Assembly: GCA_937952095.1 (NCBI GenBank)
Contig: CALFYG010000070.1
Coordinates: 1 to 31,975 of the forward strand
DNA length: 31,975 bases
Reading direction: 5' to 3'
Origin: an uncultured Micrococcales bacterium
GTDB lineage: Bacteria; Actinomycetota; Actinomycetes; S36-B12; UBA10799
Shown one piece after another: positions 1 through 8,287 of this stretch (positions are counted from its first letter, which is position 1; each line of letters begins with the position of its first letter). The notes beneath the pieces were generated by a model, which did no database searches, was not told where the DNA came from, and worked only from the letters and a program-made list of their open reading frames with translations. The position numbers were made by a program, and so were the translations under genes.

Positions 1-528
1 CACATCGGCGGCGATCCAGTTCGCCATGGCACTGCCGGGCCCGCAGGGGACTTTCGGCGTGCATGCGGTGGAGTTGATCGCGATGACATGCCATGCCCCG
101 ACGGAGAAGCTGTATGTTCCTCGGCTCTCCTGATGAGCGGCCGCACCGAAGTACTTGTAATAGCCTGCGCCGCTGACGGTCTTGTACTCGTGATTTCCCG
201 GGATGGGGTAGGTGATCGGCTTCAGATCACCCATCGCCGGGTCGTAGGCGGCCATGAACTTGTCGTACGTGCCGTCGAGGTACTGCAGATCCCCGAGTGC
301 CAGGAACGCCTGGGGTTTGATCCCGCGGATGGCGTTACCCACCGCCTTCTGTTGGCAACCGGCCGGGGTGCCGAGCCCGTTGTTGAACGCCGGTTCGGCC
401 GGATCACACGCGACGTCTCCGACGACCGCGATGGTCACCGGCGCGTTCTCGGCGCTGGCCGGTGTGAGGACGCCCACCGTGAGCGGTACGGCCAAGGAGA
501 CGGCGAACAATGCCGCGGTGATGCGCAT
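1..528 (-). CDS. secreted metallophosphoesterase, 3' end cut off by window edge
   Basis: Reading minus from the ATG at 526-528, the frame stays open for 176 codons to the window edge, so the C-terminus is missing. Residues 1-26 form a signal peptide ending in ASA, so the product is exported. Calcineurin-like metallophosphoesterase motifs follow: GDVACD (about 37-42), GDLQY (79-83) and GNHEY (111-115), which supply the metal-binding Asp, Asn and His residues. The spacing resembles extracellular purple-acid-phosphatase-like proteins. An AGAGGA ribosome site lies just upstream of the ATG. The substrate cannot be deduced; phosphomonoesters or phosphodiesters are possible. Confidence 0.85.
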   Translation of the reverse strand, partial: MRITAALFAVSLAVPLTVGVLTPASAENAPVTIAVVGDVACDPAEPAFNNGLGTPAGCQQKAVGNAIRGIKPQAFLALGDLQYLDGTYDKFMAAYDPAMGDLKPITYPIPGNHEYKTVSGAGYYKYFGAAAHQESRGTYSFSVGAWHVIAINSTACTPKVPCGPGSAMANWIAADV

Positions 529-646
529 GGGAATCCTCTGCTACGGGACGGAACTCCACTCACCGTAGGGGCCCGGTCCTACCCCTGTAAGGGCCACTGA
601 AGGACCTTGAAGCGATCTTGATGGCGGCCTTCACCAGCCTTGATCA

Positions 647-666
647 GCGGGCTCGCGGGTGCCCGC
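647..666 (-). terminator. GC-rich hairpin after the peptidase gene
   Basis: GCGGGC (647-652) and GCCCGC (661-666) are perfect inverted arms around an 8-base loop. They directly abut the TAG stop of the upstream minus-strand peptidase gene. There is no U-tract, which is common for actinobacterial terminators. The stem is short, so this is a weak call. Confidence 0.35.
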
Positions 667-2193
667 CTACCCACACTCCAGGCCGTCTTCGGGCACCTCG
701 CCCTTGACCAAGTAGTCATCGACCGCGTTGTCGATGCACTTGGATCCCGAGTAGTACGCCGTGTGCCCGTCGCCACCCATCCAGCTCACCAGCACGCCGG
801 ACTCGAGTTGGTCGGCCAGCGCGACCGACCACTCGTACGGGGTCGCGGGGTCGTACTCCGTGCCGACCACCAGGATCGGTGGCGTACCAGGCGCAGCGAT
901 CGGCCCCGGCTCGTCAACTGCCGGCACCGGCCAGTAGTAGCAGGGGAGGTTTCCCCATGCGAGGGCCGCTCCGAAGATCGGCGCCTCCTTGCTCCACTCC
1001 TGGGCCTGTTGCTGCGTGGCCTCCGGGTCGAAGCGATCGGGACGGTCGATGCAGTTGACCGCGTAGAGGGCCTCATTGGCGTTGTTCGCGTAGGTGCCGT
1101 TCGGCTTGCGCTCAGTGAGCCAGTCAGACAGTGCCTGCAGCCCGAACCCGTCACCCTGGAACGCGCTGTCGAGGGCGTAGAACAAAGACTGCCACCCCTC
1201 CTCGGCGGAGTACAGGCTGCCGATCACACCGGTGGTGGCCTGCGCGGCTGTCAGCGGGCGTCCCGTGTCGGCGGGCAGCGGGTTGGTCTCAACATCGGCG
1301 AGGAAGTCGGCGATCTTCTGCACTCCGGCCTGCGGATCGTCGCCGGTCGGGCAGTCCTTCTCACCGGCACACCATTCGGTGAAGCGCAGCAGCGCCTTCT
1401 CGAATCCGATGGCCTGTCCCTTGCTCACCTCGGCGTTCGTCAGCGCCGGGTCGACAGCGCCATCGAGGACGAGTTTGCCCACTCGGGAGGGGAACAACTC
1501 CGCGTAGGTCGCTCCGATGAACGTCCCGTAGGACTTGCCGAGGTAGTTCAGTTTCTCGTCGCCTACCAGGGACCGCAGGATGTCGAGATCGCGGGCCACG
1601 AAGGGGGTGCCGATGTTGGGCGCGAGGTCCGGGGAGTTGGTCTTGCACCGGGGGCCGAAGCGCTTCGACACCGCGACTGTAGCGGCGACATCCTCGTCGG
1701 TCTCCGGGTTGGGATCCACGTTCAGGAAGCGGTCGAGCTGCCTGTCGGTGAGGCATTCGATGGGCGTGCTGTCCGCCACCCCGCGGGGGTCGAAGCCCAC
1801 GATGTCGTAGTGGTCGAGGAGATCCCCGGTGACCACGACGCGCGCAGCACGTGCGTACTCGATCCCGGACCCGCCCGGCCCGCCGGGGTTGAGCACCAGG
1901 GAACCAAGACGCTCATCCGGGTTCCCCGCCGGCAGCCGGATGAGTTCGACATCGATGGATTCGCCGTCCGGCTCGTCATAGGTCAGCGGGACGGACATCG
2001 TGGCGCATTCGAACTTGCCGCCACATCCGGTCCAGACGAGGTTCTGGCCGTAGTAGGCCGCCAGCGCGGGATCCTCCGGCTCCACGGAGATGGCCTGACT
2101 GGGGCCGACGGTGGTGGCGGGGTCACTGCCCGACGCACACCCGGCAAGGGCGAAGAGCGCAGCGGCAGCCGCTGCGAACAGTCGTGGACTCAC
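667..2193 (-). CDS. TAP-like alpha/beta-hydrolase lipoprotein (tripeptidyl aminopeptidase family)
   Basis: 508-aa product with an N-terminal lipoprotein signal (LAGC, lipid-anchored Cys19), so it should sit on the outer face of the membrane. The oxyanion-hole motif NPGGPGGSG is at about 102-110. The nucleophile elbow GKSYGT places the catalytic Ser at 221. The C-terminal TAP-like domain carries EYDPATP (acid) and GDGHTAY (His), completing the triad. Size and architecture match Streptomyces tripeptidyl aminopeptidases and mycobacterial secreted hydrolases, which release short peptides. The GTG start (2191-2193) has no separated Shine-Dalgarno sequence, but TACAGT lies at -12 to -7, suggesting a leaderless mRNA. 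Streptomyces also carries such a hydrolase near holB. Confidence 0.88.
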   Translation of the reverse strand: MSPRLFAAAAAALFALAGCASGSDPATTVGPSQAISVEPEDPALAAYYGQNLVWTGCGGKFECATMSVPLTYDEPDGESIDVELIRLPAGNPDERLGSLVLNPGGPGGSGIEYARAARVVVTGDLLDHYDIVGFDPRGVADSTPIECLTDRQLDRFLNVDPNPETDEDVAATVAVSKRFGPRCKTNSPDLAPNIGTPFVARDLDILRSLVGDEKLNYLGKSYGTFIGATYAELFPSRVGKLVLDGAVDPALTNAEVSKGQAIGFEKALLRFTEWCAGEKDCPTGDDPQAGVQKIADFLADVETNPLPADTGRPLTAAQATTGVIGSLYSAEEGWQSLFYALDSAFQGDGFGLQALSDWLTERKPNGTYANNANEALYAVNCIDRPDRFDPEATQQQAQEWSKEAPIFGAALAWGNLPCYYWPVPAVDEPGPIAAPGTPPILVVGTEYDPATPYEWSVALADQLESGVLVSWMGGDGHTAYYSGSKCIDNAVDDYLVKGEVPEDGLECG

Positions 2194-2199
2194 CCCTCG

Positions 2200-2205
2200 A
2201 CTGTA
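2200..2205 (-). promoter_or_regulatory. -10 hexamer TACAGT, probable leaderless start of the TAP-like gene
   Basis: On the minus strand TACAGT ends six bases before the GTG start at 2193, which would place transcription initiation on the start codon. TANNNT at this spacing is the usual signature of leaderless actinobacterial genes. No clear -35 was found. The diverging patatin promoter must lie in the same short gap. Confidence 0.5.
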
Positions 2206-2231
2206 GTCATCGGGCCTGCGGGGTCACGGAC

Positions 2232-3140
2232 GTGGACAATGAACGGGTGCGTTTGAGGATCGCCGACAGCCTGCCCCGCCCCATCGCCTACGTGCTCGGT
2301 GGTGGGGCCTCCTACGGCGCGGTACAGGTGGGTCACCTGCGCGCTCTGGCCGAAACCGACATCACCCCGGACTTCGTGGTGGGTACCTCGGTGGGGTCAT
2401 TGAACGGCGCGATCCTCGCCGAGCACCCCGCGACCGCGCATGAACGCCTCAACGACCTGTGGGGAAGCATGACCCGGCAGGCCGTCTTCGGGAAGATGCT
2501 CGGCACCGCACTGAACGTGGCCAAGGGCAAGGCCTCCGCCGTTCCCAGCACAGGGCTGCGGGCGGTCATCGAGAACGCCGTGCAGGCACGCACGTTCGAC
2601 GAACTCATGCTGCCGCTCACAGCGGTGACCACGGACTTCGACACCGGGGAGCCGGTCCCATTGACCAGTGGGGACCTGGTCTCAGCGCTGCTGGCCAGTG
2701 CGGCGATCCCGCTGGTCTTCCCTCCGGTCCAACGGGGCAACCGCAAGCTCGTCGATGGTGGCGTGGTGGCCAACGTGCCGATCTCGATCGCTGCCGACCA
2801 GGGCGCGCAGACGATCGTGGTGCTCGACTGCGGCTTCACCGTCATGGCCCCGGAGCAGGAGAGCACGGCAACCGGTCGCCTGCTGCGCACCGCCGCGATC
2901 ATGGCCGCCCAGCAGGTCCGCCGGGACCTGCGCACCGTCGAGGACCGGGTGGTTCTCTACCTTCCGGGACCGTGGCCGATGCGCGGCCGGCCGGACGACT
3001 TCCGCCGCAGCAACGACAACGCCGCCACCACCTACGACCTGACGATGACCTGGCTGCACGGACTCAACGTCGTGGGCGTGGGTCGCTACGGCGCGGCCCC
3101 GTCGGACATGCTGATCAAGCCCAAGGTGGCCGACGACTGA
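2232..3140 (+). CDS. patatin-like phospholipase / lipid acyl hydrolase
   Basis: About 302 aa. The glycine-rich oxyanion segment GGGASYGAVQVG is at about residues 23-34. The nucleophile elbow GTSVG (Ser53) and the VDGG motif (Asp175) form the Ser-Asp dyad of bacterial patatin-like proteins, which hydrolyse acyl esters of phospholipids or other lipids. No signal peptide or membrane segment is visible, so it is probably cytosolic. The start is uncertain. GTG at 2232 is used here; GTG at 2247 is in frame and has GACAAT at -12 to -7. An ATG at 2184 would overlap the divergent peptidase start and is less likely. Its TGA directly abuts the stop codon of the convergent acyl-reductase-like gene. Confidence 0.87.
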   Translation: MDNERVRLRIADSLPRPIAYVLGGGASYGAVQVGHLRALAETDITPDFVVGTSVGSLNGAILAEHPATAHERLNDLWGSMTRQAVFGKMLGTALNVAKGKASAVPSTGLRAVIENAVQARTFDELMLPLTAVTTDFDTGEPVPLTSGDLVSALLASAAIPLVFPPVQRGNRKLVDGGVVANVPISIAADQGAQTIVVLDCGFTVMAPEQESTATGRLLRTAAIMAAQQVRRDLRTVEDRVVLYLPGPWPMRGRPDDFRRSNDNAATTYDLTMTWLHGLNVVGVGRYGAAPSDMLIKPKVADD

Positions 3141-5216
3141 TCAGGCCTCGGCCATCTCATCGCGCTTGGCCAGTGCGAGGTCGCGCACCCGGGCCAGATC
3201 CTCATCGGTGTAGACGCCGTTGACTCCGGAGATCGTCGCGAGCTTCATCCCGTGTTTCAGGCCGAGCTTGTAGATCTCCTTGACCTTCTCCCACTCGATG
3301 TTGCGCCCGATCGTGAACGTCTCGTACCGACCTTCGAGCGCAAGCACGATCGTCTCGGCCAGGCACGCGTACGCCACGCCGGGTGGCAGCCCGATGTTCT
3401 TCATGTGGACATCGCCGGGCAGCAGGATCTCTCCGGACTCCACGACCAGCACGTCGGGGCGCTTGGCCACGTCCTCGGCGGAGAGGTCGAGGGGCCGCGC
3501 AACGTCAGTGATGACCGCTCCGGGCTTCACCTGCATGATGTCCAACACGCGCTTCCCGGCACCTGAGGTGGCCGTGACGATGGCGTCCATGTCGGGCAGC
3601 GCATCATCCGGGGTGGCCGCCACGAAGATCTTGGCGCGCGGGTTCTCGCTCTCGATGTCGGCCTTGAGCGCCAGCAACTTCGCCGCCTCCGGGCTGACCA
3701 TCCACAACTCGTCACATGCCATCGCGAGCAGACGCGCGCAGACCGAACCGATGGCCCCGGTGGCGCCCACCACCATGGCCTTGCCCAGCAGACGGCCCTC
3801 TTCGTCGACGTCGGCGATCCCGAGTCGGCGCAGCGCGTCGTGCAAGGCCCACAACGCACCCGAGGCGCTGTAGCTGTTGCCCGTGGTGATCGGCAGCGGC
3901 GCGCGCTTGGCCACCGTCACACCGGCGTCACCCACGACCTTCGTGAAGGCCCCGAGACCCATGATCTGAGCACCGAGTTTCTTGGCGATGTCCGCGGCCT
4001 GCAGCAGTCGCTTGTAGGTGAACTCGGGGTCGTGCGCGAGCAGCTGCTTCGGCGTCCCGCTGACGGTGATCAGCCACCCCTCGGCCTCCGCACCCGTCGG
4101 TGAGGTGATACCGGTGACGTGGCTGTAGGTGAAGGGCGGGGCGTAGGCGATCGCCTTCTCCACGCCGTCCATGACGACCTGCGGCGACACCTTGGCGATC
4201 GTGTTCAGCGGCTCGACCTTGCGGAAGTACTGCTGCGACAGCGGGTGGATCACGAAGGCGAAGCGGCTCTTGCGCTTGAATCCGCCCGGGTACAGCGAGC
4301 GTGGCTCGAGTCCGGCGGAGGTGATCATGTCGAGCAGGTCGTCGTCGGTGAGCCGCGCCTCTTCAGCCCCTGTCAGGCCGAGCATGAGTGCCTCGAGCAC
4401 CGCGGCGTTGACCGTGATGCCCTCGAAAGGCTGCGGGGTGTCGTCGAGCACGAGATCGACGCCGAGTTCGTGGAGTGCCTCGAGCCGTTCCTCCGACACC
4501 GCTGAGGTGATCAGCGTCTTGCCGGCCAACTCCTCGAGCCCGAACATCATGAGCTCGTCGTAGGTGGCGATCAGCACGTCGGCGTCGCGCACAGCCTTGC
4601 GGAGCAAAGACTGGTTGAAACGCCGACCTGGCGCCGTGACCGGGGTGCTGATCTGGTCGGGGACGCGGTTGAGGAACCAGCTGCTGACCCCGGCGAAGCG
4701 GTCGAGCGCGCTGAACGAATCCAGCATCGACGGCAGCCCGAACTGCAGTACGGCATCGGCGAACTTGATGTTGTCGGTGTACTCGGACAGCACACGTGCG
4801 GTGCGGCGGTGGTTGGAGCCGCCGAGCACGACGGTGCGCGCGTTGCTGAACAGGCCGGGCTGGTCGGCCTGGACCTTGCGGACCGTCCACTCCTGCAGGA
4901 CGTCACGCAGGCGGTGTCCGTTGGTGGTGGGAACGTCGCCGGTGGCGGACTCGAGGCGGCGCAGCGCGTCCTTCTCATCGCCGGACAGGATCCCTACGGT
5001 GCGGGCATCGCGCGCCCCCGTGATCGCGAACACCGCGGTGCCCGGCATCCACTCCTGGATCATCTCCTCGGCGCGGTCGACGTCACCATCGGCACCGACC
5101 CGCAGCACACGGAAATCCTTCTCAAGGAACGTGACGTTGCTGTCGTAGTTCCGATCCGAGTCGGCCAGACTCACGTCGACGATCGCGGGCAGATCCACAG
5201 CCTTCTTACGCGCCAC
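3141..5216 (-). CDS. large NAD(P)-dependent dehydrogenase with an acyl-ACP-reductase-like C-terminal half
   Basis: 691 aa. Residues about 315-660 align along their length with cyanobacterial long-chain acyl-ACP reductase (AAR): FAFVIHPLS (319-327), GLGAFTKVVGD (420-430), ITTGNSYSA (443-451), Rossmann loop VGATGAIG (483-490) and ACLAET (617-622). The last contains Cys618 at the position of the AAR thioester-forming cysteine, followed by LEGRYETFTIGRN, equivalent to the AAR end. AAR reduces acyl-ACP to fatty aldehyde with NADPH. Residues 1-315, absent from AAR, hold a second Rossmann-like stretch (TVVLGGSNHRRTARVL; DADVLIATYDELM). The GTG start at 5216 has AGAAGG five bases upstream. The gene starts 15 nt after a membrane-protein gene, so the two are probably cotranscribed. 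Homology is recalled from family sequences; the substrate is inferred. Confidence 0.72.
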   Translation of the reverse strand: MARKKAVDLPAIVDVSLADSDRNYDSNVTFLEKDFRVLRVGADGDVDRAEEMIQEWMPGTAVFAITGARDARTVGILSGDEKDALRRLESATGDVPTTNGHRLRDVLQEWTVRKVQADQPGLFSNARTVVLGGSNHRRTARVLSEYTDNIKFADAVLQFGLPSMLDSFSALDRFAGVSSWFLNRVPDQISTPVTAPGRRFNQSLLRKAVRDADVLIATYDELMMFGLEELAGKTLITSAVSEERLEALHELGVDLVLDDTPQPFEGITVNAAVLEALMLGLTGAEEARLTDDDLLDMITSAGLEPRSLYPGGFKRKSRFAFVIHPLSQQYFRKVEPLNTIAKVSPQVVMDGVEKAIAYAPPFTYSHVTGITSPTGAEAEGWLITVSGTPKQLLAHDPEFTYKRLLQAADIAKKLGAQIMGLGAFTKVVGDAGVTVAKRAPLPITTGNSYSASGALWALHDALRRLGIADVDEEGRLLGKAMVVGATGAIGSVCARLLAMACDELWMVSPEAAKLLALKADIESENPRAKIFVAATPDDALPDMDAIVTATSGAGKRVLDIMQVKPGAVITDVARPLDLSAEDVAKRPDVLVVESGEILLPGDVHMKNIGLPPGVAYACLAETIVLALEGRYETFTIGRNIEWEKVKEIYKLGLKHGMKLATISGVNGVYTDEDLARVRDLALAKRDEMAEA

Positions 5217-5231
5217 CAGAACCTTCTTTCG

Positions 5232-6068
5232 TCAGTACGAGGGGTCGAAGGTCCCCGCCGCCTTCCGCAGGCCACTTGTGTATGCCTGCACGTCGAGTAC
5301 CGCCGGACCCACGATCTGCGTCACAGACTGCTGCAAGTCGGGGGCCGCGATCAACTCGGCGGCCGCCGCGACCAGACCTTCGTAGGCCTCCACGCCTTCA
5401 CGCAGCCGGGCCGCGACCTCGATACTCGCGTGGTGGGCGGCCGTGGCCGCCTGCGTGCCCGGCATCTGCTGGGTCGTCCGGTACAGGGTGCCGAGCCGCT
5501 CCACGAGGGATCGCAGGGCGGGGTCCACATCGGCCAGCGCCTTGCGCAACTGCACGCCCGCGTCGGGGTGCATCTGGTCCACCAGGGGCAGTAGATCGTC
5601 CCACCTGTGCGCGGCGCGCGACCAGCGCGCGATCTCATCGGACCCGGGGGTCCCGGTCGGCAGGGGTTCTATCGGCAGCGCAGGCAGTTCCGGCATGGGC
5701 GGCGCCTGCAGGTGCTCGCGCTTCTCCTTGGTCAGGAAGGCCAGGATCCCGGACACACCTGCGGCGGTGAACCAGAGCAGAGAGGGCTGCGGGGTGACCG
5801 TTCCCACAACGCCCATCACTGACGCCCCTGCGGCACCGGCGGTGTACACGGTCTGCCGGGTCTTCATCCGCTGCCGGCGGCGTTCGTGGCTGGCCAGCCG
5901 GTTCTGGTGGTTGGCGATGATGGCCTGCCGCTGCTGCAGAACGAGCTCGCGCGGGGTCGGACGCTTCGGCTTGGTGGCGCGGTACGCCTGGTACCTCTCC
6001 AAGCCCGCGGAGAAGCCAGCCTCGACCACCTTGAGCCAGTGGTCGCTCTGCTTGTTCCCCTTCGCCAT
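5232..6068 (-). CDS. helical membrane-associated protein, possibly PspM-like
   Basis: 278 aa, not confidently recognised. Order: a basic, helix-prone N-terminus (1-70, many Arg/Lys/Gln); a hairpin of two short hydrophobic segments (about 73-93 and 97-113); a Pro-rich linker (PPMPELPALPIEPLP); then about 140 residues of amphipathic helix. This layout resembles actinobacterial PspM-type phage-shock envelope-stress proteins, but no pspA or pspN lies nearby, so the name is only a suggestion. It is the first gene of a pair with the acyl-reductase-like gene. TACCTT occupies -12 to -7 before the ATG and no Shine-Dalgarno is present, consistent with a leaderless mRNA. Confidence 0.7.
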   Translation of the reverse strand: MAKGNKQSDHWLKVVEAGFSAGLERYQAYRATKPKRPTPRELVLQQRQAIIANHQNRLASHERRRQRMKTRQTVYTAGAAGASVMGVVGTVTPQPSLLWFTAAGVSGILAFLTKEKREHLQAPPMPELPALPIEPLPTGTPGSDEIARWSRAAHRWDDLLPLVDQMHPDAGVQLRKALADVDPALRSLVERLGTLYRTTQQMPGTQAATAAHHASIEVAARLREGVEAYEGLVAAAAELIAAPDLQQSVTQIVGPAVLDVQAYTSGLRKAAGTFDPSY

Positions 6069-6074
6069 AGATCT

Positions 6075-6080
6075 AAGGTA
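6075..6080 (-). promoter_or_regulatory. -10 hexamer TACCTT, probable leaderless promoter
   Basis: On the minus strand the sequence reads TACCTT-AGATCT-ATG, placing a TANNNT element exactly six bases before the start codon. This would drive the membrane-protein/acyl-reductase-like gene pair. No good -35 is visible. Confidence 0.5.
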
Positions 6081-6129
6081 CGTGACACATGCGGGGGCGC
6101 GCCAAGGAATGGTCGTCCACGGGTGTTCC

Positions 6130-7083
6130 CTACACGTCGAACCAGGCCAGCGCGGTGGTGTTCAGGCTGCCCATGGCGACCTTGCCGCCGCGCGCCCGCA
6201 CACCGGTGCACATGTAGAACTGGTCGTGCTCACCGCAGAACTCGTGGACGACGTTCCCGTCGGTGTCGTAGGCGCGCACCCACACCAGGTTGTCCGGCTT
6301 CGGGTGCAGCGCCTCCGGAAGCGCCCAGATGATCTTGCGCAGGAACGGCTGTCCCGCGGTCTTGTCCAGTGCCGGCTTGCGGGCGCTGGCCATCGTGACC
6401 CAGACCAGTCCGTCGTCGCCTTCGGCGATGTTGTCGGGGAAGGCGGGCAGGTTCATGATCCAGGGCTCGTGCCGCCCGTCGGCGAGCCACACCCGGTCAA
6501 CGCAGTACAGGCCGGTCTGGGCGACAGCGACGAAGTCGTCGGTGAGGGCCACCCCGTTGGCGAACTGCAGGCCCTCGACGAGCACGTCGACCGTTCCGTC
6601 GGGGGTACGCCGCAGCAGCCGTCCTGTGCCTGAGTGCTCGATGATGTCAGCGGTCCAGTGTTCAAGGTCGAAGCGCTGGCTGGAGTCGGTGAAGTACACG
6701 GTGCCGTCGGGGGCGACCGCGGCGTTGTTGCAGACCCGCAGGCCGTGTTCACCCTTGCCCACCAGCGTCGTCAGGCCGTCGGCCCCGAGCAGCAGCAGAC
6801 CCTTCTCCGCATCGCAGATGAGCACCCCCTGCGGGTGCTGTTCCAGACCGAGCGGACGGCCCTGGGTGTCGGCGACCACTTCGATCTGCCAACCGTCAAG
6901 GCTCACCTTGACGATGCGGCCGTCCTCGAGACCGGTGTAGATCGCGTCGTCGACGAACAGTGCGTCCTCTGGCCCCGCACCTGGGACCGGCAGGATGTGC
7001 AGTTCGGGCAGGTTGTACGCCGGTGGCTTCCCGACGGGTGTGGGCGGCTGCCACTTGGTGGGGGTGATGCCGGGTTTGCTCAT
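6130..7083 (-). CDS. SMP-30 / strictosidine-synthase-like beta-propeller protein
   Basis: 317 aa from the ATG at 7081-7083. Propeller-type repeats recur: PEDALFVDDAIYTGLEDGRI, GRPLGLEQHPQGVLICDAEKG, NNAAVAPDGTVYFTDSSQRF and DNIAEGDDGLVWVTMAS. The YFTDSS and GVALTDD segments are typical of the SMP-30/gluconolactonase/strictosidine-synthase superfamily, whose members are usually lactonases or other calcium-dependent hydrolases. Bacterial members rarely make alkaloids, so the plant name should not be taken as function. No signal peptide is visible. It lies 37 nt downstream of holB, so readthrough from tmk-holB is possible. CACAAT at -12 to -7 is a weak leaderless-type signal. An upstream in-frame extension was rejected because it overlaps holB. 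Confidence 0.78.
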   Translation of the reverse strand: MSKPGITPTKWQPPTPVGKPPAYNLPELHILPVPGAGPEDALFVDDAIYTGLEDGRIVKVSLDGWQIEVVADTQGRPLGLEQHPQGVLICDAEKGLLLLGADGLTTLVGKGEHGLRVCNNAAVAPDGTVYFTDSSQRFDLEHWTADIIEHSGTGRLLRRTPDGTVDVLVEGLQFANGVALTDDFVAVAQTGLYCVDRVWLADGRHEPWIMNLPAFPDNIAEGDDGLVWVTMASARKPALDKTAGQPFLRKIIWALPEALHPKPDNLVWVRAYDTDGNVVHEFCGEHDQFYMCTGVRARGGKVAMGSLNTTALAWFDV

Positions 7084-7120
7084 GGGAACATTGTGGTTCG
7101 CATCGTGGCGGGAAGTGCGG

Positions 7121-8287
7121 TCATCGCCCTGCCAGACGCGGCGCCCGCAGTTTGACGACCATCGCCTCCATCGCCAGTTGCGGTGCAACGTTCATGCTCA
7201 ACGCCTGCCGCGCGTCACGGATCGCCGTGATCCGCAGCAGCGTGTCGGCGGTGGAACTCTCGTCGGCCATCCGCTCGAGGTCGACACGCATCTCCTCGTT
7301 GACCAACTCGACGGGAGCTTCTTCCTGCAACGCGAGCACGTCCCGGAACCAGGCGAGCAGATCCACCAGGACCCGGTCCAACTCATCACGCACGGCGCGG
7401 TTGCGGCGCGCGGCCTGCCGGTCCTCGAGCTCCTTCATCGCAGCCTTGGTCACACGCTTGATGCCCTTACCCTCCGCGCCGGCACCGAGCGCGAGCATCA
7501 TGTCCGCACGCTCCGTCTCGTCCCGTTCGGACAGCAACGCCTCGGCATCGGCCTTCGCCGCCTCAACGATGTTGCCGGCAGCAGCCATACAACTGGCCAG
7601 GTCCGAGAGGTCGCGCATCATGATCAGGACGTCGTGCCGACGGTTGCGCACCGATTCGATGGTGGCCAGCGCGCGGGCGCGACCGATGTGACCCATGGAT
7701 GCCCGGGCAGCGAACGCTGCGGTACCGGCATCCACGCCCTGCGTCTCAAGGAACGCAGCGACCGCATCGGTGGCCGGCGTGCGCAGGCCCACCACCTGAC
7801 ACCGGGAACGGACCGTGGGCAGCAGATCCTCGACCGAGGGCGCGCACAGCAGCCAGACGGTCCTACTGGCCGGTTCTTCGATGCTCTTGAGCAGAACGTT
7901 GTTCGCCGACTCGGTGAGGCGGTCGGCGTCCTCGAGCACGATCACGTGCCAGCGGGCGCGGGTGGGGGCCATGTCCGCGCGGCCCACCAGGTTGCGCGCC
8001 TCTTCGGTCTTGTACGAAAGGCCCTCAGGCCGGACCACCTCGACGTCCGGATGGTTCCCCGACATCACCGCGACACAGTCCTGGCACACCCCGCATCCGG
8101 CTTGCGGGCACACCAGCGCGGCACCGAATGCGATCGCTGCGTTCGAGCGCCCCGAGCCGGGCGGGCCGATGAACAACCATGCGTGGGTCATCGTGGGTCC
8201 AGCGGGCTCGACGGCTGCGTCCTGGGCGGCCACCTCCAAGACCTCGCGGACGTGGTCCTGACCGACGAGGGTGTCGAAAACACTCAT
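7121..8287 (-). CDS. holB: DNA polymerase III delta' subunit
   Basis: 388 aa, clamp-loader AAA+ protein that helps load the beta clamp at the replication fork. The P-loop position reads GPPGSGRS (41-48), with Arg replacing the usual Lys; delta' subunits are typically not ATPases. A zinc module follows with Cys60, Cys65, Cys68 and Cys71. LEDADRLTESANNVLLKSIEEP is the Walker B/sensor region, and TVRSRCQ holds the SRC motif that supplies the trans-acting arginine finger. The ATG at 8285-8287 overlaps the tmk stop codon as ATGA, indicating translational coupling. The tmk-holB order near topA matches the Streptomyces locus. The C-terminal 200 residues form the helical collar. Confidence 0.93.
   Translation of the reverse strand: MSVFDTLVGQDHVREVLEVAAQDAAVEPAGPTMTHAWLFIGPPGSGRSNAAIAFGAALVCPQAGCGVCQDCVAVMSGNHPDVEVVRPEGLSYKTEEARNLVGRADMAPTRARWHVIVLEDADRLTESANNVLLKSIEEPASRTVWLLCAPSVEDLLPTVRSRCQVVGLRTPATDAVAAFLETQGVDAGTAAFAARASMGHIGRARALATIESVRNRRHDVLIMMRDLSDLASCMAAAGNIVEAAKADAEALLSERDETERADMMLALGAGAEGKGIKRVTKAAMKELEDRQAARRNRAVRDELDRVLVDLLAWFRDVLALQEEAPVELVNEEMRVDLERMADESSTADTLLRITAIRDARQALSMNVAPQLAMEAMVVKLRAPRLAGR

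Noticed and set aside
640..2256. Long plus-strand open frame of over 500 codons opposite the TAP-like gene
   Set aside because: It is the antisense shadow of a well-supported peptidase gene; the translation is Arg/Val/Gly-rich with no domain. Other long open frames opposite hppA, holB and tadA are the same GC-driven effect.
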